A stretch of 64,000 nucleotides of DNA from Geobacillus genomosp. 3 (lineage in GTDB: Bacteria; Bacillota; Bacilli; Bacillales; Anoxybacillaceae), in the NCBI RefSeq assembly GCF_000445995.2, contig NC_022080.4, positions 744,001-808,000 on the forward strand, read 5' to 3'. The notes beneath the pieces are model-generated. The model had not been told where the DNA came from and did no database searches. It worked only from the letters and a program-made list of their open reading frames with translations. The number at the start of each line of letters is the position of its first letter. Within the stretch, counting starts at the first letter, position 1. Of the stretch, positions 57,533 through 64,000 are shown piece after piece. Made by a program: the position numbers and the translations under genes.

Positions 57533-58474
57533 TTGCCGATGTTATTTGCTGGGGGGATCGCGGCGGTTTTGTCTTTCATTGTGATTGCTTTCATCTTTAT
57601 CAAAAGGAAGAAAATCACATGCATGGCTGGAATGATGGCGGCGATGGCGTTAGGAATGTTGGCTGGGCTGACAGGCGGCCTGCTGGCTGGGATTTCTTAC
57701 AACGGCAATCTCTTTTTGTCAACCGTTTTAGGAATGGCTTTCGGGTTTTTAGCTGGATTTTTAGCTGGGATGCCGATTAGCATCATGGCCATCATTGACG
57801 GTGTTTTATCAGGAGTGATGGGCGGCATGATGGGAGCGATGTTAGGAGAAATGATTGCACCTGAATATCGGGATTCTATGATTCACATCATGCTTGTTCT
57901 ATTTGTTGGAATGGCTTGTATTGTTCTATACATGCTTCAACAAGAAACAGGTTTTAACCGTGCGTTTTTGATCAATAAACTATTCCATAATCCGCTATGG
58001 GTAGCAATCGTCCTTCCGCTGTTTTTCTATTTGTATAACCATTTATACTATGAATTTTCTCGGTCTTCCAATCTTCCGATAACGAATCCGCCTATGAACC
58101 ATTTTATGGAGGGTCACAACCAAACTGCATCTCCGTTAAGCATCGAAACAAAGGGGAAAAAGATAGTGGTTGAAGCGGCTGAATTTTATTACTTTCCTGA
58201 GAGGTTGCAACTGACTGTAGGACAGCCTGTTACCTTAATTCTGAAAAATAGCGGCCGAATGGAACACGATATCGAATTCAAAAATATGAAGATTTTGTTA
58301 CAGCAGAATGACCATGGAAACCATGGAGAAAATGCGGGCGTTCATGTTCATTCCTTGCCAGGGAAAACAGCCGAGGTGACGTTCATACCAATCGAAAGCG
58401 GTGTGTTTCGATTTTACTGTACAGTTCCAGGGCATAAAGAATCTGGGATGATTGGATTTGTGAAAGTTTCATAA
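57533..58474 (+). CDS. Polytopic membrane protein with C-terminal cupredoxin domain
   Basis: A 313-residue protein. Residues about 1-180 carry five to six hydrophobic helices, with a Met/Gly-rich stretch in the middle (GVMGGMMGAMLGEM) that could bind copper. A linker leads to a cupredoxin domain (about 205-313), whose type 1 copper ligands are visible: His245 (MEHDIEF), Cys296, His301 and Met306 in FYCTVPGHKESGM. The domain would face the cell exterior. TTG start 9 bases after GGAGG. Probable copper-binding redox or delivery protein; the whole-protein family is not recognised. Confidence 0.78.
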   Translation: MPMLFAGGIAAVLSFIVIAFIFIKRKKITCMAGMMAAMALGMLAGLTGGLLAGISYNGNLFLSTVLGMAFGFLAGFLAGMPISIMAIIDGVLSGVMGGMMGAMLGEMIAPEYRDSMIHIMLVLFVGMACIVLYMLQQETGFNRAFLINKLFHNPLWVAIVLPLFFYLYNHLYYEFSRSSNLPITNPPMNHFMEGHNQTASPLSIETKGKKIVVEAAEFYYFPERLQLTVGQPVTLILKNSGRMEHDIEFKNMKILLQQNDHGNHGENAGVHVHSLPGKTAEVTFIPIESGVFRFYCTVPGHKESGMIGFVKVS

Positions 58475-58483
58475 GATGATGGC

Positions 58484-58510
58484 TGCCGAGACTTTCTCGG
58501 CATTTGTTTT
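58484..58510 (+). terminator. Terminator after the cupredoxin gene
   Basis: TGCCGAG / CTCGGCA stem and TTTGTTTT. The following 280 bases have a possible TTGACA (-35) at about 58541 but no gene. Confidence 0.75.
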
Positions 58511-58792
58511 GACTAAAAGAGGGCGGAGTATTTGTGAAAACATTGACAAATATTTGCAGGTTTTTATCAATATTTTCTCCACACTTTTTCTCTATTCTAA
58601 AAGTAAAGCAAAAGGGGAAGATGGTGAAAACGTGGTGAACCGATTTTGAACTGCATTAAGTGTGGATAAGAGTATTGGTACATGGTAAAGGTAAGGAAAA
58701 AGGGATTTGGCGTTCCAATTAGTTTTAAAAGATGACAGAAATGACTAGCGATAGACGGGAATGATTTTTCGATCATGCAGGGGGTGATGAGG

Positions 58793-58921
58793 ATGATGGG
58801 CGGGATGATGAGCGGTTGGGGGATGATGGGCCTTGGCATTCTCGGCTGGCTTCTGAATTTGCTTGCCATTGGATTGGTCGTGTATTGGGCAGTAAAATTT
58901 GCATTGCGCGATAAACGATAA
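58793..58921 (+). CDS. Small Met/Gly-rich membrane peptide
   Basis: A 42-residue peptide after GCAGGGGGTGATGAGG: a Met/Gly-rich head (MMGGMMSGWGMMGLG), one hydrophobic helix (ILGWLLNLLAIGLVVYWAV) and a basic tail. Two adjacent ATGs; 58793 is used. Six Met in the first dozen residues suggest Cu(I) binding, and the copper-type neighbours agree. It resembles short membrane leader parts of SHOCT-type proteins, without the SHOCT domain. Confidence 0.65.
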   Translation: MMGGMMSGWGMMGLGILGWLLNLLAIGLVVYWAVKFALRDKR

Positions 58922-58980
58922 TCAATTCGTTTCCTATTTGCAGCTCTCCTATATTCAAGACGGCAAGGAGGGGAAATCTG

Positions 58981-59481
58981 ATGTTGAATCGACGGGAATT
59001 TCTTAGCAGATCGCTAAAGGGGGCGGCTGGACTGCTGGCTGTTTCGGTATTGCCTGCAGGACTGGCTGCCTGCAGCAACGATCAGAAAAAGGTCAATACA
59101 AGTTCAATGGCTAATCTCGGTCCTCTAAGCGAATTAGAAAAAGGGGAATTTCCGAAAAAGGTGCCGTATAAAATCACCATAAAAGATGCATGGACCGAAC
59201 AGGAGCGGGAAGGGTTTGTGTACATTAACAAAAATCAAGACGGTTCTTTGCTCATTATGTCCCCGATTTGCACCCATCTAGGGTGCACCGTCGGAGATGC
59301 TGAGGAGAACATGCAGAAAACAGGCACCCGCTTTTTATGTCCGTGCCACGCGGGGCAATATGACGAATATGGCATCAATGTAGGGGGGCCGCCGCCAAGA
59401 CCGTTAGATACATTTGACGCTTATATTCAAGATGGCAATGTGTATATTGCCGTATTGAGCCCGAGGAAAAGGGAAAAATGA
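58981..59481 (+). CDS. Rieske [2Fe-2S] lipoprotein exported by Tat
   Basis: A 166-residue Rieske protein. The N-terminus carries a twin-Arg motif (NRREFLSRS, residues 3-11) and a hydrophobic region ending in LAAC, so Tat export plus lipid anchoring is likely. Cluster ligands: CTHLGC (about 97-102) and CPCHAGQYD (about 120-128). The C-terminus has GGPPPRPLDTF as in cytochrome b6f/QcrA-type proteins. No cytochrome b gene is adjacent, so it is a solo Rieske, perhaps feeding a copper oxidase. Start after GGAGGGGAAATCTG. Confidence 0.85.
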   Translation: MLNRREFLSRSLKGAAGLLAVSVLPAGLAACSNDQKKVNTSSMANLGPLSELEKGEFPKKVPYKITIKDAWTEQEREGFVYINKNQDGSLLIMSPICTHLGCTVGDAEENMQKTGTRFLCPCHAGQYDEYGINVGGPPPRPLDTFDAYIQDGNVYIAVLSPRKREK

Positions 59482-59499
59482 AAATTCGTTGTGCCGCAG

Positions 59500-59539
59500 A
59501 AAAAGCAGCAGGCTGGAACGTCCAACCTGCTGCTTTTTC
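59500..59539. terminator. Bidirectional terminator between the Rieske and YVTN genes
   Basis: AAAAAGCAGCAGG-TGG / CCA-CCTGCTGCTTTTT long stem, symmetrical A/T runs. Confidence 0.93.
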
Positions 59540-59541
59540 CT

Positions 59542-60609
59542 TTACGGCATGATGCTGATCCCGTTGGGCATTTCGCCTACTTGAACCGTTTGGATGGCTT
59601 TGTTTTGTTCTTGGTCAATGACGCTCACGGTGTTGTCGAACATATTCGTCACGAAAACATACTTGCCATCCGGACTTGTGACGACCCCGTGCGCCCCGTT
59701 TCCTGTTTCAATCGTGGCCACGACTTGTTTCGTTTTTAAGTTTATCTTGCTTACAGAATGGGAGGGCGTCTCTTTCGTCCCTTGATTCGCCACATACGCA
59801 AACGCATCGTCAGGGGACACGTACACTTGGGCCGGCCCTTGCCCGACAGGGACTTTTTCGACTTTTCCGCTGGTTACGTCAACAATGGCCAAGGCATTTT
59901 CGGCATTCAACGTGACGACCAACGTTTTGCCGTCCGAAGTAATGCCGGTGGTGACGGGAGTGGATCCGACGGTGAATTTCTTTTCCTCTTTCATCGTTGT
60001 TAAGTTGAGAACACTGACGCTGTCTTCCCCCATGTTGGCGACGTATGCGTATTGACTGTCGTCGGAAATGCGAAACCCGTGCGGGCCTTTTCCAGTCGGA
60101 ATGGTTGCAATGACCGAGTAGTTCGCCAGATCAATAACGGAAACGTTATTGTCTTCATTATTGGTCACAAGGGCGTATTTTCCGTTTTCAGTAAACACAA
60201 TGTGGGCGGGATGATGTCCGACTTCCACTTTTTTGATCAATTCATCCGTTTCCGTATCATAAAACAACGCCATTCCTTTCATATCCATCGACTGGTCATG
60301 TCCGTGGTGCATGGCCGGAACTAACGTAGCGCCGAGAATAGCTCCATCAGGGGAAACTTGGACGTTGTGGACAGCGCCATCGACTTCGATCGTTCCGACT
60401 ACTTTGTTTGTTTCGACATCAACTTTGGAAATGCTTCCGCCTTCGTTGGCGGTAAAGTAGAATTTGTTCGTTTCTTGTGTTTGTTCAGAGGCGGCTGGCT
60501 GCCCGTTTTTCTTTGGTTCGGCTTTGTCTTGAGGGGAATTGGTGCACCCTCCGAGAACAAACGCCAACATCGCCAATAACGATAACCATACAATCGCAGT
60601 TTTGCGCAT
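59542..60609 (-). CDS. YVTN beta-propeller lipoprotein
   Basis: A 355-residue seven-bladed propeller built of about seven YVTN repeats (for example GTIEVDGAVHNVQVSPDG, YALVTNNEDNNVSVIDLANY, YAYVANMGEDSVSVLNLTTM, AFAYVANQG, KYVFVTNMFDNTVSVID). The N-terminus MRKTAIVWLSLLAMLAFVLGGC is a lipoprotein signal with Cys at about 22. Related proteins occur with copper and nitrite reductase genes. The function is a redox or binding scaffold, unproven. Convergent with the Rieske gene. Confidence 0.88.
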   Translation of the reverse strand: MRKTAIVWLSLLAMLAFVLGGCTNSPQDKAEPKKNGQPAASEQTQETNKFYFTANEGGSISKVDVETNKVVGTIEVDGAVHNVQVSPDGAILGATLVPAMHHGHDQSMDMKGMALFYDTETDELIKKVEVGHHPAHIVFTENGKYALVTNNEDNNVSVIDLANYSVIATIPTGKGPHGFRISDDSQYAYVANMGEDSVSVLNLTTMKEEKKFTVGSTPVTTGITSDGKTLVVTLNAENALAIVDVTSGKVEKVPVGQGPAQVYVSPDDAFAYVANQGTKETPSHSVSKINLKTKQVVATIETGNGAHGVVTSPDGKYVFVTNMFDNTVSVIDQEQNKAIQTVQVGEMPNGISIMP

Positions 60610-60814
60610 GAGCGGTTTCCTCCTTTTGCTTTAGGTTGAGTCTACCGACATGATATGGGCAAACGGAGGAGGTTGCTGTGATTAATTTCACAATGGCGAT
60701 AAAATATCTTCAAATCGTTACAGGTTATTGAAATCCATACATTCTGCAAATTTATCCGGTAAAATATAAAAATATGCAACGGTTTACACCATGTATAAAG
60801 GGGAATGAGCATCC

Positions 60815-61789
60815 GTGACAAAAATGAAAAAAGCCATCATCATGGCATCTGCTCTTTTTCTTCTAGGCGCCTGTTCATCGTCCAACGAAAAAGAGCAGGC
60901 GTTTATCACGAGCAAAGAGCAGGCAAAATCGAATGTATCCGTTACCAATAATCCTTTCTTTAAGGAAAAAAAGGAAGGGAAAATCGAACATTTGCATGGA
61001 GTTGGTTATGCAGGCAATCAAAATGCGGTTTACTTTGCCACTCATGAAGGGCTGCTCGTTTACCGAAACAATAAATGGTATGAAACGATTTCCAATAAAC
61101 ATGATTATATGGGTTTTTCGGCTACAGACGATGGCTTTTATTCATCAGGGCATCCGGAAGAAGGTTCGTCGTTGGGAAATCCACTTGGTCTTGTGAAAAG
61201 TTTTGATAATGGACAAACATTAATGAATTTAGGATTTTATCAAGAATCCGATTTCCATTATATGACGGTCGGTTATAAAAGCCATACCATCTATGTGGTG
61301 AATCAAGAAGAAAACGAGACGCTTGGACGAGGAGTATTTTACAGCAAAGACGACGGTAAAACGTGGTCGCCAAGTCAATTGAACGGCCTGCCGCAAACGG
61401 CAGCGGGAACGATTGCGGCTCACCCAACGGATGAAAATATGGTCGGGATTAGTACAGCCGAGGGGGTTTTCATTTCAAGGGATAACGGGAATACGTTTGA
61501 ACGGTTCACCCGAAAAATCAATACGACGACGTTTGCGTTCCAAGAAAAATTCATTGTATTTGCGGCTGTAGAGGACGATCAGCCTATCCTCGTTAAACAA
61601 TCAATAGACACAAAACGAGAAGAAGTTCTTTCTGTGCCTAGGTTGAAGGAAAAAGACCATATCATATATATCGCTTCTAATCCAGAAAATGACAAAGAAA
61701 TAGTGATCGTTACGATGAACGGGGATATTTTTATGACGAAAAATAATGGTGAGAGTTGGACAAAACTAGCATCGGAAGGGGAAATATAG
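60815..61789 (+). CDS. F510_1955-like lipoprotein with BNR/sialidase-like propeller repeats
   Basis: A 324-residue lipoprotein: MTKMKKAIIMASALFLLGAC signal with lipid Cys at 20, then repeats with FSATDDGFYSSGHP, VFYSKDDGKTWSPSQLNGL, VFISRDNGNTFERF, IFMTKNNGESWTKL. The S/T-x-D-x-G-x-T/S-W asp-box pattern marks a BNR propeller. GTG start 11 bases after AAAGGGG. Enzymatic residues are not evident. It is divergent from the YVTN gene across 205 bases that hold AT-rich promoter DNA. Confidence 0.82.
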   Translation: MTKMKKAIIMASALFLLGACSSSNEKEQAFITSKEQAKSNVSVTNNPFFKEKKEGKIEHLHGVGYAGNQNAVYFATHEGLLVYRNNKWYETISNKHDYMGFSATDDGFYSSGHPEEGSSLGNPLGLVKSFDNGQTLMNLGFYQESDFHYMTVGYKSHTIYVVNQEENETLGRGVFYSKDDGKTWSPSQLNGLPQTAAGTIAAHPTDENMVGISTAEGVFISRDNGNTFERFTRKINTTTFAFQEKFIVFAAVEDDQPILVKQSIDTKREEVLSVPRLKEKDHIIYIASNPENDKEIVIVTMNGDIFMTKNNGESWTKLASEGEI

Positions 61790-61791
61790 GG

Positions 61792-61814
61792 ACATGCGGG
61801 CGCATGTCTTTTTG
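61792..61814 (+). terminator. Terminator after the BNR lipoprotein gene
   Basis: GACATGC-GGGC-GCATGTC hairpin and TTTTT. Confidence 0.88.
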
Positions 61815-61896
61815 TTTGCCCCAATATATCGCTCCATCATTTTTGCAAAATTTGCTGCTACAATATTGAATAACGGATGAAGAGGGTGAGAGAAGG

Positions 61897-62625
61897 GTGT
61901 ACTCATTCCTAAGCCAAATCAGCAACTTGCTAAGCCAGCCGTTTCTTACCATGGCCAACAGCACAACAGCGTTTCCCGTTTTGTCAGCGTTTCTTCTTGG
62001 CATAGTCGGAGCGATGGCTCCGTGCCAACTGACTAGCAACTTAGGCGCAATCACATTGTATAGCAACCAATCCTTGCAAAGGGAGATCGCCTGGAAAGAA
62101 CTATTTTTATTTATTTTCGGGAAGATCATCGCTTTTTCCGGGTTAGGCTTGATCGTTTGGCTGATGGGGAAGGAGATTCAAAGTACGCTAACATTGTATT
62201 TCCCATGGTTAAGGAAGCTCATTGGCCCGATTCTTGTTCTTACAGGCTTGTATTTATTAGGGGTTTTTAACATGTATTGGAATGTCACGTTGTTCAGAGT
62301 GCCAGAGAGATGGGCAAAAGGAAAAATCGGTTCGTTTTTCATGGGATTCGGCTTTTCGTTGGCTTTTTGTCCAACGATGTTTGTTCTCTTTTTTGTGACG
62401 CTAATGCCTCTCGCATACTCAACGTCTTACGGAGTGTTGTTGCCGAGCGTCTTTGCGGTCGGAACTTCTGTACCGGTTATTTTCTTCATTCTCATCCTTT
62501 GGTACTTAGGATTGAGCGGGACTGTTATGAAAAAGGGAAGACGGGTAGGGAAGCTCACTCAGCAACTCGCTGGAATTGTGATGGTATTGCTGGGCATGCT
62601 AGATACCATCACTTATTGGTTTTAA
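61897..62625 (+). CDS. CcdA/DsbD-like or sulfite-exporter-type membrane protein
   Basis: A 242-residue membrane protein with six helices. Two conserved Cys-Pro sites face each other as in CcdA/DsbD transmembrane domains: GAMAPCQLTSNLGA (Cys about 44) and LAFCPTMFVLFF (Cys about 168). It could move reducing equivalents across the membrane for copper-site assembly in the neighbouring redox proteins. GTG start after GGGTGAGAGAAGG. Ends 17 bases before copZ, so the two are co-transcribed. Confidence 0.78.
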   Translation: MYSFLSQISNLLSQPFLTMANSTTAFPVLSAFLLGIVGAMAPCQLTSNLGAITLYSNQSLQREIAWKELFLFIFGKIIAFSGLGLIVWLMGKEIQSTLTLYFPWLRKLIGPILVLTGLYLLGVFNMYWNVTLFRVPERWAKGKIGSFFMGFGFSLAFCPTMFVLFFVTLMPLAYSTSYGVLLPSVFAVGTSVPVIFFILILWYLGLSGTVMKKGRRVGKLTQQLAGIVMVLLGMLDTITYWF

Positions 62626-62642
62626 CAAAGGAGGAATGGATG

Positions 62643-62846
62643 ATGACGATTACGTTGGAAGTACAAGGAATGACATGTGGACATTGCAAAGCGGCGGTGA
62701 CCAATGCCCTTCAAGCGTTGGATGGCGTCAGCCGTGTAGAGGTGCATTTACAAGAAGGCACGGTTGATGTGGAGTATGATGAAACAAAGGTAAGTGTAGA
62801 AAAACTGAAAGAAGCGATTGAAGAGCAAGGATATGATGTGAAGTAA
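62643..62846 (+). CDS. copZ: CopZ-like copper chaperone (HMA domain)
   Basis: A 67-residue ferredoxin-like HMA protein with the MTCGHC metal site (about 10-15) in LEVQGMTCGHCKAAVTNALQ and the standard EVHLQEGTVDVEYDETKVS strands. Full-length family size. It binds Cu(I) and usually hands it to CopA; no ATPase gene lies here. Start 62643 after AGGAGG with 8-base spacing, ATG at 62640 alternative. Confidence 0.93.
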   Translation: MTITLEVQGMTCGHCKAAVTNALQALDGVSRVEVHLQEGTVDVEYDETKVSVEKLKEAIEEQGYDVK

Positions 62847-62853
62847 CAGACGG

Positions 62854-62887
62854 AAGGTGTCCCGAAATGATAACGGGGCACTTTTTT
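62854..62887 (+). terminator. Terminator after copZ
   Basis: AAGGTGTCCC / GGGGCACTT stem and TTTTTT. Confidence 0.88.
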
Positions 62888-62998
62888 ATCGCCTAAACGA
62901 GTTCTCGGCTGGGGAAAGTTTTTTCTCTTCTTGAAGAATATCGGGAAAACGGGATGTTATAATGAAAATAACGGGCGCAGAAAAAAGGGGGGATTTAT

Positions 62999-63304
62999 TT
63001 GCTATCGCAACAAGACATCCTTAATGAAATGTCGAAATATTTAGATTTATGGAAGGAAAAGTACGGTGTGAAGCGAATCGGGATATTTGGTTCGTACAGT
63101 CGGGGAGAACAAAGGGAATCGAGTGATATTGATGTGTTGGTAGAATTTATGGATGATGCAGTGACGTTTGATCATTATATGGAGTTGAAATTCAGTTTGG
63201 AAGATCATTTTCAAAAACCAGTCGATTTAGTGATCGTAGATGATATCAAACCAGGATTAAAGGCAGCTATTTTAAAGGGTGTTAAGTATGCAGAGAGAGA
63301 CTAG
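62999..63304 (+). CDS. mntA: MntA-like antitoxin (MNT nucleotidyltransferase)
   Basis: A 101-residue minimal nucleotidyltransferase. The GS-x10-D-x-D motif is [22 protein letters not shown] (Gly-Ser at about 31-32, Asp at about 43 and 45) with a third Asp in VDLVIVDD. In the type VII HEPN/MNT systems it AMPylates a Tyr of the toxin. TTG start after GGGGGGATTTATT. It overlaps the HEPN gene by 17 bases. Confidence 0.9.
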   Translation: MLSQQDILNEMSKYLDLWKEKYGVKRIGIFGSYSRGEQRESSDIDVLVEFMDDAVTFDHYMELKFSLEDHFQKPVDLVIVDDIKPGLKAAILKGVKYAERD

Positions 63305-63626
63305 CGTCTTTTTGCAAGATATTTTGGCCGCTGCGGAGAAAATCGAGAAGTACACCCAAGGGCTTTCTTATGATGACTTCTTAGATAATGATTTAGTATC
63401 AGATGCAGTCATTAAAAACATATTAGTCATCGGAGAAGCAGCCAAAAACATTCCAGATGAAATCAGGCAAGCATCTCCACATATCGAGTGGAGAAAGATG
63501 GCTGGCATGAGGGATATGCTGATCCACAGTTATTTCTCCATTAATTATCGAATTGTGTGGGATGTCGTTCGAAATAAGATTCCTGTGTTAAAACAGCACG
63601 TTGAACAATTGTTAAATGAAAGGTAG
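63288..63626 (+). CDS. hepT: HepT-like HEPN toxin
   Basis: A 112-residue HEPN protein. The RNase motif R-x4-H-x-Y is RDMLIHSY (about 75-82); the Tyr is the AMPylation site in characterised pairs. Conserved [13 protein letters not shown] and [12 protein letters not shown] are typical. ATG at 63288 with AGGG at 8 bases. An intact toxin-antitoxin pair with MntA. Confidence 0.9.
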   Translation: MQRETSVFLQDILAAAEKIEKYTQGLSYDDFLDNDLVSDAVIKNILVIGEAAKNIPDEIRQASPHIEWRKMAGMRDMLIHSYFSINYRIVWDVVRNKIPVLKQHVEQLLNER

Positions 63627-63673
63627 ACTTCAATTCAAACCGTATGAGCTGTTTAGGGATAGCACGTTACTCA

Positions 63674-63719
63674 AAAGGGGCTGATCCCAAGATGCATTCG
63701 CGTTTTGGGTCAGCCCCTC
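63674..63719 (-). terminator. Terminator of the multicopper oxidase gene
   Basis: GGGGCTGA-CCCAA / TTGGG-TCAGCCCC stem; TTTTGAG follows on the minus strand. Confidence 0.88.
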
Positions 63720-63726
63720 AGCTTTC

Positions 63727-64000
63727 TTATTCCCCTTTATTCGTTGTGTCGTTCGGATCTGGGGTATAGTCCGATTTGTAATCGGTATAGTTGACTTCTG
63801 TCGCCATTCCCGCTGAAGCATGGTGCAAGTCGTGGCAATGGAACATCCAATTTCCCGGATTATCCGCTTTAAACGCGACGACGTATTCTTCGCCAGGGTT
63901 GACATTTAACGAATCCTTCATCAATGGAGCGCCTTTGACTGGGTTGCCGTTTTTGCTTAACACTTGGAAGAAGTGTCCGTGTAAATGCATCGGATGGACA
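63727..64000 (-). CDS. Multicopper oxidase, C-terminal part (truncated by window edge)
   Basis: The last 90 codons of a multicopper oxidase. The copper ligands of the final domain are visible: HPMHLHGHFF and the T1/T3 motif HCHDLHHASAGM. It lacks the N-terminus, which is beyond base 64000. With CopZ, cupredoxin and Rieske proteins nearby, an extracellular copper-dependent oxidase role is likely (laccase, metal oxidase or nitrite-reductase-like). Confidence 0.9.
   Translation of the reverse strand, partial: VHPMHLHGHFFQVLSKNGNPVKGAPLMKDSLNVNPGEEYVVAFKADNPGNWMFHCHDLHHASAGMATEVNYTDYKSDYTPDPNDTTNKGE

Overview
The window looks like a chromosomal segment of a thermophilic, spore-forming Bacillaceae, most likely Geobacillus. 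The reasons are moderately high-GC coding DNA, Bacillus-type ribosome binding sites with many TTG/GTG starts, many sporulation genes, and gene order matching the Bacillus subtilis yjbO-prpE ... fabI-cotO ... yjcA-yjcZ-spoVIF-yjcF-yjcG-yjcH-metI-metC segment. Genus and synteny are from memory of the families; no database was searched.

1-29.5 kb is core chromosome. It holds the tail of an RluD-type pseudouridine synthase, prpE, a RodA-like SEDS protein, fabI behind a FapR-type operator, and cotO. Where B. subtilis carries the cotVWXYZ crust genes there is instead a spore-coat glycan locus (3.9-14.5 kb): CotI/CotS kinase-fold proteins, CotSA/YtcC glycosyltransferases, and a UDP-glucose to UDP-glucuronate to epimerised uronate route (YtdA, YtcA, YtcB). 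Further coat-type genes follow (14.6-18.4 kb), then a complete spoVA-2mob-like operon (18.6-22.5 kb), yjcZ, spoVIF, yjcFGH and the S-box-controlled metI-metC pair. Motifs fitting the mother-cell sigma-K promoter (AC-N16/17-CATANNNTA) recur before several of these genes, so many otherwise anonymous ORFs are probably late sporulation genes.

29.5-33 kb carries a second small glycan operon (GT2, GT4, pyruvyl transferase) and a tRNA-Val. Two copies of a 220-240 bp structured element (25.9 and 32.6 kb) resemble IS200/IS605 ends with an omega-RNA-like right half but no tnpA or tnpB. The tRNA is followed by a decayed tyrosine recombinase and an AT-rich defence island (33-47.5 kb). The island holds a fused methylase/specificity protein with an unknown partner, a type I hsdR-hsdM-hsdS system, an HNH nuclease, and a TumE/TumA-like toxin-antitoxin pair whose toxin is split by an IS1634-family insertion.

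47.8-57 kb returns to metabolic genes: a MaoC-like hotdog protein, DoxX, a complete EtfB-EtfA-FixC-FixX operon, a deleted 6-phospho-beta-glucosidase, an FMN reductase, and two glycosyltransferases including a GT2-GT8 fusion. 57-64 kb is a cell-envelope copper/redox cluster (membrane cupredoxin, Rieske lipoprotein, YVTN propeller, CcdA-like membrane protein, CopZ, multicopper oxidase) that includes a HEPN/MNT toxin-antitoxin pair.
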